Assembly (NCBI RefSeq): GCF_900095385.1
Contig: NZ_FMID01000061.1
Span: forward strand, 1 to 42,807
DNA: 42,807 nucleotides
From: Methanoculleus chikugoensis
Lineage (GTDB): Archaea; Halobacteriota; Methanomicrobia; Methanomicrobiales; Methanoculleaceae
Direction: 5' to 3'
The position numbers and the translations under genes are program-made. Below, in pieces: positions 8,384-15,230 of the stretch (positions are counted from its first letter, which is position 1; every line of letters starts with the position of its first letter). The notes beneath the pieces are model-generated. The model had not been told where the DNA came from, searched no databases, and was given only the letters and a program-made list of their open reading frames with translations.

Positions 8384-9169
8384 TCACCCGGAAGCCGTCC
8401 CGGCCATCTCCCGGAGGTGCTGCATAATCCGGTCTTTGTTCCCCGGCAGGTTTGAGAACTGCTTATCGCAGACATCGCTGAACTTCGCGAGGACCTTGCG
8501 GTTGACCTCCTCCTGATCCTCGAATATGCCGACCGAGACGAAGGGCCGCCCCCACTTCTCGAACTGCAGGATGTTTATCGTCGCGTCACGGACCCGGTCG
8601 TCGTTCGCGAGCGCAAAGATGTAGATCGGCCTCTGCATGCCGTTGATCTTGCAGTCAACGGTGTATTTCCCTTCCGGATCATGCTCGGGATCGTGCCAGT
8701 CAAACTCCCTGCGCCCCTCAGGGACGGCCTCCTCGATGAGCGCACGGAGATCCTCCTGGAACGTGGAGTAAACGCGCGATCTCGACAGATACGTAAGATC
8801 CGATATCCGGATCAGCGCCTGGATGAAACTCCAGAGGGCATCCCCAAACCGGTCGCCCGTGATGCGAATAGCGAGCTCGCCCCGGTTGTTCTCCAGCCCG
8901 AACCGGGACAGCACACTCGCGATCACCTTCTGGCGGGTTCCCCGCTCTAACTCCCTTGCGTCGATCGAGTAGGTCAGGTGCATGAGGGTATGCCCCTCAT
9001 CCGTCAGCGTCCAGGCGCCGTCCTCATCCTTCAGGACGATCGCGAGGTTATCCCCATCGTCAAAGACAAACGGTGTGAAGACCCGGTACCGGTTGATACC
9101 CTCCGGGCGGAGATGGATCTGGCTGCAGACCTTCCTCCGAAACTCCTCTTCGATTGCCTCGATTGCCAT
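8384..9169 (-). CDS. DUF1828/DUF1829 domain protein
   Basis: The 261-residue protein has an N-terminal DUF1828-type domain (about residues 30-105, with [16 protein letters not shown]) and a C-terminal part (about 115-255) that fits DUF1829. It has no signal peptide or membrane segment. DUF1828 proteins are uncharacterised and are often found in mobile or defence-rich regions. It starts three bases after the stop of the 161-residue gene upstream, so the two form an operon. No catalytic motif can be pointed out. The pair could act as a defence or toxin-antitoxin-like module, but that is inference from context only. Confidence 0.7.
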   Translation of the reverse strand: MAIEAIEEEFRRKVCSQIHLRPEGINRYRVFTPFVFDDGDNLAIVLKDEDGAWTLTDEGHTLMHLTYSIDARELERGTRQKVIASVLSRFGLENNRGELAIRITGDRFGDALWSFIQALIRISDLTYLSRSRVYSTFQEDLRALIEEAVPEGRREFDWHDPEHDPEGKYTVDCKINGMQRPIYIFALANDDRVRDATINILQFEKWGRPFVSVGIFEDQEEVNRKVLAKFSDVCDKQFSNLPGNKDRIMQHLREMAGTASG

Positions 9170-9172
9170 TGG

Positions 9173-9658
9173 TTATATCCCCCAGTCGGTAAGATCCTTC
9201 GTGGTTACCGCTGACCCCTCAAACCCGCAGTCATTGAACATGCTCTTCAGCGCGCCGTGGTGATCCGAGTACCGGTCTGTCGGAACCGCATACCCATCCT
9301 CGTTCCAGCCCGCGGTCTGGTAGCGCTCTGTTGCAGTATGGATGTGGAAATCATAAAACTTCTCCTGCTCAAGCCTGTTCGTGTGTTCGTGACTTTTCCC
9401 GTTATATCGGCGTAGCCGGAACACCTGGTTTGTGTTTGGAATGATATAGCCGAGGATCACGGAGAAGTCCAGCGAGTTGAATAGACTTTGCCGAAATATT
9501 AACCTGAACCGGGATTGATTCGCACCCTCTATACCGATCTCGTACTCCTTATGGCCGCCCTTCTCTTTAGGGCGAAATCTCCTGGAGAAATCTCCCGGCA
9601 GCGGCTTGGCCTCTCTGAGTAACGCATCGATCTCATCATCAGTGAGCCGCAAATTCAT
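9173..9658 (-). CDS. DUF6978-like protein paired with the DUF1828 protein
   Basis: The 161-residue soluble protein has a charged N-terminal helix (LTDDEIDALLREAKPLP), then a compact region with LDFSVILGYIIP, FRLRRYNGKSHEHTN and FYDFHIHTATERYQ, ending in DCGFEG. The order of these motifs matches my memory of the DUF6978 family, which occurs beside DUF1828 proteins; the family name is less certain than the pairing. The conserved histidines in KSHEHTN and DFHIHTATERY could be catalytic or metal-binding, but no fold is known to me. It is the first gene of the two-gene unit; upstream lies about 100 bases without a gene. Confidence 0.6.
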   Translation of the reverse strand: MNLRLTDDEIDALLREAKPLPGDFSRRFRPKEKGGHKEYEIGIEGANQSRFRLIFRQSLFNSLDFSVILGYIIPNTNQVFRLRRYNGKSHEHTNRLEQEKFYDFHIHTATERYQTAGWNEDGYAVPTDRYSDHHGALKSMFNDCGFEGSAVTTKDLTDWGI

Positions 9659-9754
9659 TCAGGTAGCCTCCACCGGAGTACTATTTCATTTCAATGATTC
9701 TACGGTCGCCGGGGAGAAAGATAACTATTTCTATAACCACGGGTGTGAGAACCG

Positions 9755-9999
9755 TCCTCCGCATATGAAGAGCAGCTCGCCTCCCTCGGTCTGAATGAGC
9801 GGCAGATCGCTTCCCTGCACTACCTGAAGAGCGGGGGCTCCATCTCAAATCAGGAATATCAGCGCCTCTACAGTGTTAAGAAGTCAACCGCAACGCGGGA
9901 TCTTACTGCCATGGTCAACGAGGCATTTTCTATAAAGAGGGGGCGGCAGGAGCGGGCGTGCACTACTCGCTGAGGTATGCAACGGTAGAGGGATCGTAG
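9755..9999 (+). pseudogene. C-terminal winged-helix remnant of a Schlafen/AlbA_2-type regulator, frameshifted
   Basis: The frame reads AYEEQLASLGLNERQIASLHYL, YSVKKSTATRDLTAMVNE and then runs off; shifting frame after GTCAACGAG near 9918 restores GIFYKEGAAGAGVHYSLRYATVEGS before TAG at 9997-9999. This is the typical C-terminal winged helix (STATRDL recognition helix) of AlbA_2/HATPase_c_4 ATP-binding transcriptional regulators. The N-terminal AlbA and ATP-binding domains are missing and one indel separates the halves. A second, less decayed remnant of the same class lies at 11287-11724. Confidence 0.6.
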
Positions 10000-10285
10000 A
10001 GGATCAACGTAGGTCAAAACGAATCATAATTGGCCCATAATGGGCTCATCCATGGTTGCAGTGAATACTCGAAACCAGAGCAGGTGCATCCAATCCCCTG
10101 AAAACTACCACTATGGCCGTTTTGTAATGGGCTCACGTCTCCCGCCGATTGCAGCCGGCATGCCCCCAACCGTACTCCAGGCAAACCGGGGACCGAACGG
10201 CAGGGCGAAGACGCCATGTCCTTCTACCACGTATTCCTCCGGCGGGGTGTAGCAATGCACAGGAAACATCGTATGGAACAGTGAC
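10000..10285. other. Intergenic stretch without a supported gene
   Basis: No convincing gene, RNA or repeat was seen here. A 67-codon minus-strand frame (10111-10314) overlaps the end of the next gene and resembles nothing known. The stretch separates the decayed defence genes from the element remnants that follow. Confidence 0.4.
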
Positions 10286-10549
10286 TCATCCAGTCTCTCT
10301 GGACTCACCCCCACCCATCACCCGCACAATCACCGCCACCACCCCGCCGACGATCCCGCCCGCCCCGGCGCCGAGCGTCGAAACTCTCCGCTCCTCGCCG
10401 GCCTTCTCCGCCTGCCAGCCCTCCAGCGCCCGGATCCGGGCCTCAAACTCCTCGTCCTGGGCCTCCATCCGCTGCAGCATCCTGCAGATCCACTTCACAT
10501 CCCGGTTCGTCTCGTAAACGAGCTCCCGGGTGGTCTTTTCCTCGGTCAT
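10286..10549 (-). CDS. Small coiled-coil protein with a C-terminal membrane helix, provirus-like
   Basis: From the ATG at 10549 the product has 87 residues: a charged helical part (MTEEKTTRELVYETN, MLQRMEAQDEEFEARIRALEGW) likely to form a coiled coil, and a glycine/valine-rich membrane segment (GAGAGGIVGGVVAVIVRVM) near the C-terminus. This layout resembles hemolysin XhlA-type or holin-associated proteins of viruses, but there is no clear sequence motif. A longer reading from 10618 adds residues that look non-coding. It is divergent from the gene at 10732. A scrap of a near-identical C-terminus is found at 4833-4892. Confidence 0.6.
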   Translation of the reverse strand: MTEEKTTRELVYETNRDVKWICRMLQRMEAQDEEFEARIRALEGWQAEKAGEERRVSTLGAGAGGIVGGVVAVIVRVMGGGESRETG

Positions 10550-10731
10550 CCTGGTATCCCTCCTGGAGAACAGTAGGACGGCGGAGAGAAAATGCCTGAC
10601 CGTAACGGTTATATTCAAGAATCAGGGCCCAATCCGCCCTCCCCGATAAAGTCAGGCTGATACCCTTACGGGTCGACCCTATAGGTGTCTGTCACATTCC
10701 CGGGAAGCCTGGCAGGCAAGGAGAGCCAACC

Positions 10732-11238
10732 ATGGCAGACTTCGTGCAGACTACCGTGAACAAAACGGCGGTCCGGGACCTCGCCGTCCCGATCGCCAGC
10801 GTAACGTCGTTTAACAACCTCATCCAGAGCGTCATCGACGACAACCCGTTCGGGTGCGTCGGGTATACCGGCGCCGATGGGCAGCCGGTGGCCGCGGTCG
10901 TCCGCAACCGCGAGCACTACACCGCAAAGGTGAACTTCCTCGACGGTGAGGGCAAGCGGGTCGGGACCGTCTCGATCCAGTCCCCGACGATCGCGGCGTT
11001 CGAGGCGAACGCCGCCGAGGTCATGGGCAACGCGGCCCTCGAGGCCGCGATGGGCGGCGAGGCCGTCCGAAACGCCCCCGGCGAGACCTACTACGCGCAG
11101 CTCAAGTGCCACGACCCCTCGGGTGACGACTACTACGTCACCTTCACCCGCAAGACCGTCCGGCTCTCGTCCTACCAGGACGACGCCATCCGGAACGCGG
11201 TCGAGGCCTGGGCCGACACCGTCGGTTCACTGGACTGA
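10732..11238 (+). CDS. Unknown acidic 168-residue protein
   Basis: I do not recognise the family. The protein is soluble, acidic and alanine-rich, with a beta-rich first half (GCVGYTGADGQPVAAVVRN, HYTAKVNFLDGEGKRVGTVSI) and a C-terminal part ending in a helix (AIRNAVEAWADTVGSLD). GGAG lies seven bases before the ATG, a good ribosome site, and a T-run terminator follows the stop, so this looks like an intact single-gene unit. It sits among remnants of an integrated element and could be a viral or plasmid protein. Confidence 0.65.
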   Translation: MADFVQTTVNKTAVRDLAVPIASVTSFNNLIQSVIDDNPFGCVGYTGADGQPVAAVVRNREHYTAKVNFLDGEGKRVGTVSIQSPTIAAFEANAAEVMGNAALEAAMGGEAVRNAPGETYYAQLKCHDPSGDDYYVTFTRKTVRLSSYQDDAIRNAVEAWADTVGSLD

Positions 11239-11269
11239 AGGGGGGGAGCCTTCCCTCGCTCTTTTTTTT
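11237..11269 (+). terminator. Hairpin plus T-run after the 168-residue gene
   Basis: A G-rich run followed by GCCTTCCC can form a short stem (GGGA with TTCCC), and is followed by eight T residues at 11262-11269. It directly follows the stop at 11238. Archaeal termination relies mainly on the T-run. Confidence 0.5.
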
Positions 11270-11286
11270 ATGGGCTTACTCATTGG

Positions 11287-11724
11287 ATGACCGATAATTC
11301 ATCCATCGCGAGACTCCTGTTCCTTGCCGGGTATATCGAGCAGTGGGGTTCAGGCACGCTCAGCATGATCGCCGCATGCAAACGAGACGCCCTCCCGGAG
11401 CCGCAATTCCAGGAGATCGGCAGCGATTTCGTCGTTACCTTTACTGGCTCGGTACTTAATGCACTTCTCGAACGCCCGGAACTGCTGAACGAGCGGCAGC
11501 GCGGAGTTATAGAATACCTCAAGGCACATCCGCCCATATCGACAGAGGAGTACGGAAACATCTACGGATGCACTGCCCGGACTGCCCGACGCGATCTCTC
11601 TGCTCTTGCCGAAATGGGTATCACTGCCGTGAAACGGGAGGGGCGACTGCGGCGATATGTGCTCAATCCATCATTCCGGTCATTGCGGACAATTGCGGAC
11701 AATCCCGGACAGAACCCCGACTGA
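11287..11724 (+). pseudogene. C-terminal half of a Schlafen/AlbA_2 ATP-binding regulator
   Basis: The 145-residue ORF begins inside the HATPase_c_4 region (SIARLLFLAGYIEQWGSGTLSMI, then LPEPQF) that in full-length family members follows an N-terminal AlbA_2 domain of about 350 residues. It continues through a winged helix (ISTEEYGNIYGCTARTARRDL) to a short tail. The ATG at 11287 falls where homologues have RNP, so it is probably a chance start after truncation. A stub protein carrying only the winged helix could still be made. The last codons overlap a set of 10-bp repeats. Confidence 0.65.
11682..11711 (+). repeat. Three tandem 10-bp repeats, ATtgCGGACA
   Basis: ATTGCGGACA occurs at 11682-11691 and 11692-11701, and ATCCCGGACA at 11702-11711, in perfect head-to-tail 10-bp phase. 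They span the last codons of the truncated regulator gene and lie about 190-220 bases upstream of the Orc1/Cdc6 start. They could be protein-binding sites or merely a repeat in the old coding sequence. Confidence 0.65.
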
Positions 11725-11800
11725 GGGGGAAGGGTAAAACCCATATCCAACAAGCAGAACTGCCGAAAAACAAAGGATCAGGCGCAGATCTCGGTAGCAG

Positions 11801-11820
11801 TATCCGGACAATTGCGGACA
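11801..11820 (+). repeat. Two further copies of the 10-bp repeat near the Orc1/Cdc6 gene
   Basis: TATCCGGACA (11801-11810) and ATTGCGGACA (11811-11820) repeat the same decamer in tandem, 80-100 bases before the Orc1/Cdc6 start. The stretch between the two clusters is not coding. Confidence 0.65.
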
Positions 11821-11899
11821 GCCGGCATCTGGGCCCTCTCCTTACTTTCACGACGCGCACGGCTCCCTGTTATCAACGAGCGCTTCTCCACTCTCTCCT

Positions 11900-13078
11900 A
11901 TGACGCATTCCTCTCTTCTCCGTAGCGACCAGACGCTCTTTCGCGACCCCGACACGTTTGAGCCCACGTTCGTCCCCGAGCACCTCCACCACCGCGACGC
12001 CCAGGTCCGGGAACTCGCCTTCCTCCTCCGGCCGGCGCTCCGGGGCGGGAGCGCCCTCTCCGCCATCCTCCGCGGCCCCCCGGGGACCGGGAAGACCACC
12101 ACCGTCCGCCGGATCTTCCGCGAGGTCCGGAAGGAGACAAAGAGGATCGTCCCGGCGTACGTCAACTGCCGTCATGACCGTACCCCGCTCGCGGTCTACC
12201 GGAGCATCTTCAAAGCCCTCCTTGGCTACGCCCCACCACCGACCGGGTGGCACCTCGACGAGATCAAGCAAGGGATCGCGACCTGGCTCCACGACCACGA
12301 TGCGGCGCTCGTCGTCTGCCTCGACGACGCAAACGAACTCATCGCGGCCGGAACCTACAACACCGTCCTCTACCAGATCCTCCGGCTCTACGAGAAGTGG
12401 GACGTCCGGAAGGCAGGGGTCTTCGCGGTCTGTAGCGATCTCTCCCTGAACCTGTATGCGGAGGCCGACGAGAGCGTCCGGTCGGTCTTCCACCCGACCG
12501 AGATCACCTTCTGGCCCTACACGAAGGCCGAGATCCGCGAGATCCTCACCGACCGTGTCCGGCAGGGGCTCTACCCCCGGGTGGTCTCGAAGGTCCTCCT
12601 TGAACGGGTCGCGCAGATCGCCGCCGGCGAGCAGGACGTCCGTGTCGGGATCGACCTCCTCCGGGCTGCCGTCCTCCGGGCGGAGAAGGATGGTCGCCGG
12701 CGGGTCACCCCCGGCGACGTGACGACCGCAGCCCGGATGGTCAGGTCGCCGGCACTCCGGGCCCGGGCCGCGGCGCTCTCGGACGACGAGCAGGTGCTTG
12801 CGCGCCTGATCGCGAAGCGGTCAGGGGAAGGAGCGGATATGGCGGCGGGTGCGGTCTTCGAGGCCGCACAGGAGTATCTCCCGGTCGGGAGGACGGCCTG
12901 CCACGAGCACCTCAACGGGCTCATGGAGGCCGGGATCGTCGATCTCGTGCCCCGGGCGGGCCGGGGGAGGGAGCGGGAGGTCCGTCTCCGCTACGACCCC
13001 GGGGACGTGGCAACTGCCTGCACCGGATCAAAAAACCCCGGACGGATCGTCACCCCGGATTCGGCTCGCGATCGATGA
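11900..13078 (+). CDS. Orc1/Cdc6-family replication initiator
   Basis: The 392-residue protein has the archaeal Orc1/Cdc6 plan: a short N-terminal segment, an AAA+ domain with Walker A GPPGTGKT at 59-66, a Walker B-like VVCLDDAN at 138-145, FWPYTKAEIREIL (about 201-213) leading into the lid, and QDVRVGIDLLRAA (about 246-258). The C-terminal part (about 295-375) is the winged-helix region. These proteins bind origin repeats and load MCM. Walker B ends in Asp-Asp rather than the usual Asp-Glu, which may lower ATPase activity. It is surrounded by truncated genes and carries repeats upstream, so it is more likely the initiator of an integrated element than the main chromosomal one. No clear TATA box or ribosome site was seen. 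Confidence 0.85.
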   Translation: MTHSSLLRSDQTLFRDPDTFEPTFVPEHLHHRDAQVRELAFLLRPALRGGSALSAILRGPPGTGKTTTVRRIFREVRKETKRIVPAYVNCRHDRTPLAVYRSIFKALLGYAPPPTGWHLDEIKQGIATWLHDHDAALVVCLDDANELIAAGTYNTVLYQILRLYEKWDVRKAGVFAVCSDLSLNLYAEADESVRSVFHPTEITFWPYTKAEIREILTDRVRQGLYPRVVSKVLLERVAQIAAGEQDVRVGIDLLRAAVLRAEKDGRRRVTPGDVTTAARMVRSPALRARAAALSDDEQVLARLIAKRSGEGADMAAGAVFEAAQEYLPVGRTACHEHLNGLMEAGIVDLVPRAGRGREREVRLRYDPGDVATACTGSKNPGRIVTPDSARDR

Positions 13079-13376
13079 TTCCCGCCCGGTCCTTTGGAAT
13101 ACCCTTTTTTGGTAAAGCAACGTTTAAATAGGCTCCTATGGTCAATTCAGGATCATCGGATCACCTTTTTAACCGACGGTTCCCGATGATGGTCTATGTG
13201 CCGGAGAACTCTCCGGTGCAGGGAGCTACCAGGAAATGCAACACGACAGAAGATCCCGGGAGAACAAAGCCCCGGGAGGAACCGAACCGAGAACCAGGGG
13301 CGGCAGCCCGAACCAGAAGTGTGACCGCACCGTCGGCCAGGCCGCCACTGGTACATCTCCACCGGAAGAGATAAGC
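13079..13376. other. Leader region of a three-ORF cassette, with TATA-like sites and an inverted repeat
   Basis: This stretch holds TATA-like TTTAAATAG near 13124, a second candidate CCTTTTTAACC near 13162, and a 7-bp inverted repeat, CCGGAGA-AC-TCTCCGG, at 13201-13216. Short frames here (for example 13138-13374) lack protein-like composition and are not called. The inverted repeat is a possible operator for the cassette that follows. Confidence 0.35.
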
Positions 13377-13517
13377 GTGTCCCCGGTGCCGCTCTTCCTC
13401 GTCCCGCGGGTGGTGGCGGACGAGATCCGGCGGCACGGCCGGGCCGTCCGGGAGATCAACGTCAGAAGAACCCGGAACCACCAGTATACCGTCAGCGTCG
13501 AGCGGGGGCGGCCATGA
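13377..13517 (+). CDS. Small basic protein, first ORF of an overlapping cassette
   Basis: From GTG 13377 the product has 46 residues (MSPVPLFLVPRVVADEIRRH, then REINVRR and HQYTVSVERGRP). The frame is open upstream to an ATG at 13236, but that part is Pro/Arg-rich and unlike a protein. The stop overlaps the next start as ATGA at 13514. The function is unknown; close packing with a primase fragment suggests virus or plasmid origin. Confidence 0.45.
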   Translation: MSPVPLFLVPRVVADEIRRHGRAVREINVRRTRNHQYTVSVERGRP

Positions 13518-13852
13518 CGGAGCCGGGAACCCTCGCCTGTACCGCTGCGGGCGGGCTCATCGTCCACGTCGAGGCGGAGCGCTGCCGGATTACAACCGAG
13601 GACGCAAAGGCGCTCATCTTCTTCGGCCGCCCGGCCCCGATCATGCGGGAGCGGGTGCGGCGGACGGGCGGGATCGTCACCTCGTCCGTGACGATCGAGG
13701 GGCATGCGGCGGTGAACCACGCGGGGCGGGCAGTGGTGTTTCGCCTTCGAACCGGTTGCTGGATCATCCCGTTCGTCTCCTTTCGGCGGGTGGCCTGCGG
13801 GGAGGCCGCGAGCGCCCCCCTTTTTCCCTTGATCCCGGAGGAAAGCGTTTGA
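13514..13852 (+). CDS. Unknown 112-residue protein, second ORF of the cassette
   Basis: The start overlaps the previous stop (ATGA, 13514) and its TGA at 13850-13852 overlaps a TTG start for the next ORF. The N-terminal two thirds looks like a small beta-rich domain (GGLIVHVEAERCRIT, GGIVTSSVTIEGHAAVNHAG). I do not recognise the family. The tail after about residue 80 resembles out-of-frame sequence, and its last codons contain the ribosome site of the next gene. Confidence 0.45.
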   Translation: MTEPGTLACTAAGGLIVHVEAERCRITTEDAKALIFFGRPAPIMRERVRRTGGIVTSSVTIEGHAAVNHAGRAVVFRLRTGCWIIPFVSFRRVACGEAASAPLFPLIPEESV

Positions 13853-14139
13853 AAGAAGAGATCCGCCGGACCGTGGAACTCCTCGCCCCCGAAGGCGGGG
13901 TGGTCGAGGTCCGGGCGCTCGCCGACGGCGCGACACATTCGGGCTACTTCGATGACCACAGCGCCCTCGCCCGAGCCGCCGAGGCCCTCGACGCCGATCC
14001 GGCGGTCGCCGGGATCTATGTCACCCTCAACACCGTGAACCCGGCCCTCCTCGCCCGGCGACGAGAACGTGCGGCTTGCGAGCCCGAAAGGGTCCCGGGC
14101 TCGTGGGGGAATGAAAGATCGGGACGAGAGGCCTTTTGA
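13849..14139 (+). pseudogene. N-terminal fragment of a virus/plasmid DNA primase
   Basis: From TTG at 13849 (GGAGG eight bases upstream; TTGA overlap with the previous stop) the 96-residue product contains VELLAPEGGVVEVRALADG, HSGYFDDHSALARAA and GIYVTLNTVNPALLARR. This order is that of the N-terminal catalytic module of primase or primase-helicase proteins from archaeal and bacterial mobile elements, as I remember them. Those proteins run to several hundred residues. Here recognisable sequence stops after about 68 residues and unrelated codons lead to a stop, so the gene is cut off. The downstream HRDC gene lies where the rest would be. Confidence 0.6.
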
Positions 14140-14853
14140 TGCTGAACTCTTCGAGGACCTGCGAGTCATCCGCAAAAGGCTTGCGGATGACCTGAGCATC
14201 CCGCCCTACGCGGTCTTCCATGACAGAACCCTGAAAGAGATGGCTCGCCGGTATCCGCAGAGCCTCGAAGCGTTTGCAGCTATCCCCGGCGTCGGGAATG
14301 CGAAACTCCAGAAGTTCGGCGAGATATTCATCGCTGCGATCGGTAACCGCCGGAACGGTCGGCCCGGCGGTGAAGTGCCGGAATGCCCGCCCGCTATGGC
14401 CGGAGAAGGGAGGATGGTTGCTGCAGGGGACGCGGCGGCAACCCCCGGCGGCGAGCACCCCGAACCCGCGGTGCAGCCGGGCACCCCGGACCATCCCCGC
14501 ACCCCCGACGAGATCCCCGACGACCGCCTCCTCGAAGAGGCCTATGCGCTGCAGGGTTACATTCGGGAGCTCCGAGAGGAGCTCCGCGAGGCCGAAGAAC
14601 TCCATAAAGCACTGCTGGAGAGAGCACATGGGCTGGGTATCCGGGAGAACGAGGCCTACGCCGTAAGACAGAGATCAGCCGACGGCGCCATATCGTCACG
14701 GAACGGTTCTACGAGCGCTACCCGGAGGTCTTCGTGAAGATCGCGAAGGTCACGATCGGTGCCGCCGAGAAGGCGGTCGGGAAGGAGGAACTCGAGGAGT
14801 GCGTCGAGTACGAGGAGTCGGAAAGGCTCAGCGTCAGGAGTAAGGCTCCGTAG
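14111..14853 (+). pseudogene. HRDC-domain protein with coiled coil, frameshifted near 14655
   Basis: From ATG 14111 the first 80 residues are an HRDC domain like the C-terminus of RecQ helicases (AELFEDLRVIRKRLADDL, PPYAVFHDRTLKEMA, IPGVGNAKLQKFGE). A Pro/Gly-rich linker follows, then a coiled coil (YIRELREELREAEELHKALL). The frame ends at 14737, but from about 14655 another frame is clearly protein-like (TERFYERYPEVFVKIAKVTI, then GKEELEECVEYEE) to TAG at 14851-14853. One indel therefore splits the gene. The HRDC part may be a severed RecQ end joined to element DNA. A separate overlapping gene in the second frame is possible, but I see no good start codon. Confidence 0.5.
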
Positions 14854-14911
14854 GAGGGTTTAGCCGGGCACCGCACGGGATGGCGCGGAGCAATGGCTCT
14901 CGCCCGTCGGG

Positions 14912-15185
14912 ATATCGGAACCGCTTCTCTCGACCGGTTGCGATTGGGCGTACAACATCGCCTACAACGCAACCCTCCGGGCCGGCCGGGCGTTGATGGT
15001 TGCAAAGGGTTGCCGTCAGGACGGTGCAAACCAACATCCGGCGAGGTTTGCCCGGCTCTTCCCCGGCGAGGGTGACGTCCTTGTCTTCGACCGCATGCGG
15101 CATAAACGGCACAGTCCGGTCTACGGCCGAAGCGGAATTTGCGGTGAGCGCAGGTGAGGCTCTGGTGCAGAATACTCCCCGGGTG
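14912..15185 (+). pseudogene. HEPN-domain remnant
   Basis: The frame reads TGCDWAYNIAYNATLRAGRA, LMVAKGCRQDGANQHPARF and LVFDRMRHKRHSPVY, with TGA at 15155-15157. In another frame AEAEFAVSAGEALV (about 15126-15170) continues the family pattern. This is the helical core and C-terminal helix of HEPN proteins, which pair with minimal nucleotidyltransferases as toxin-antitoxin modules. There is no start codon, and at least one frameshift and a missing N-terminus make it non-functional. No MNT partner is nearby. Confidence 0.55.
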
Positions 15186-15230
15186 CCGTCATCTCGGCAC
15201 GGAACGCCGCTCCCCCCATCGCCGTCGAAG

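Noticed and set aside
10111-10314. 67-codon minus-strand ORF
   Set aside because: It overlaps the end of the small membrane protein gene, has no ribosome site and matches no family known to me.
13079-13230. Canonical archaeal ORB origin repeats downstream of the Orc1/Cdc6 gene
   Set aside because: No match to the usual ORB or mini-ORB sequence was found on either side of the gene; only the 10-bp repeats upstream stand out.
13138-13374. 78-codon ORF after the Orc1/Cdc6 gene
   Set aside because: Composition is Pro/Arg/Thr-rich and not protein-like; the stretch is better read as a leader with TATA-like sites and an inverted repeat.
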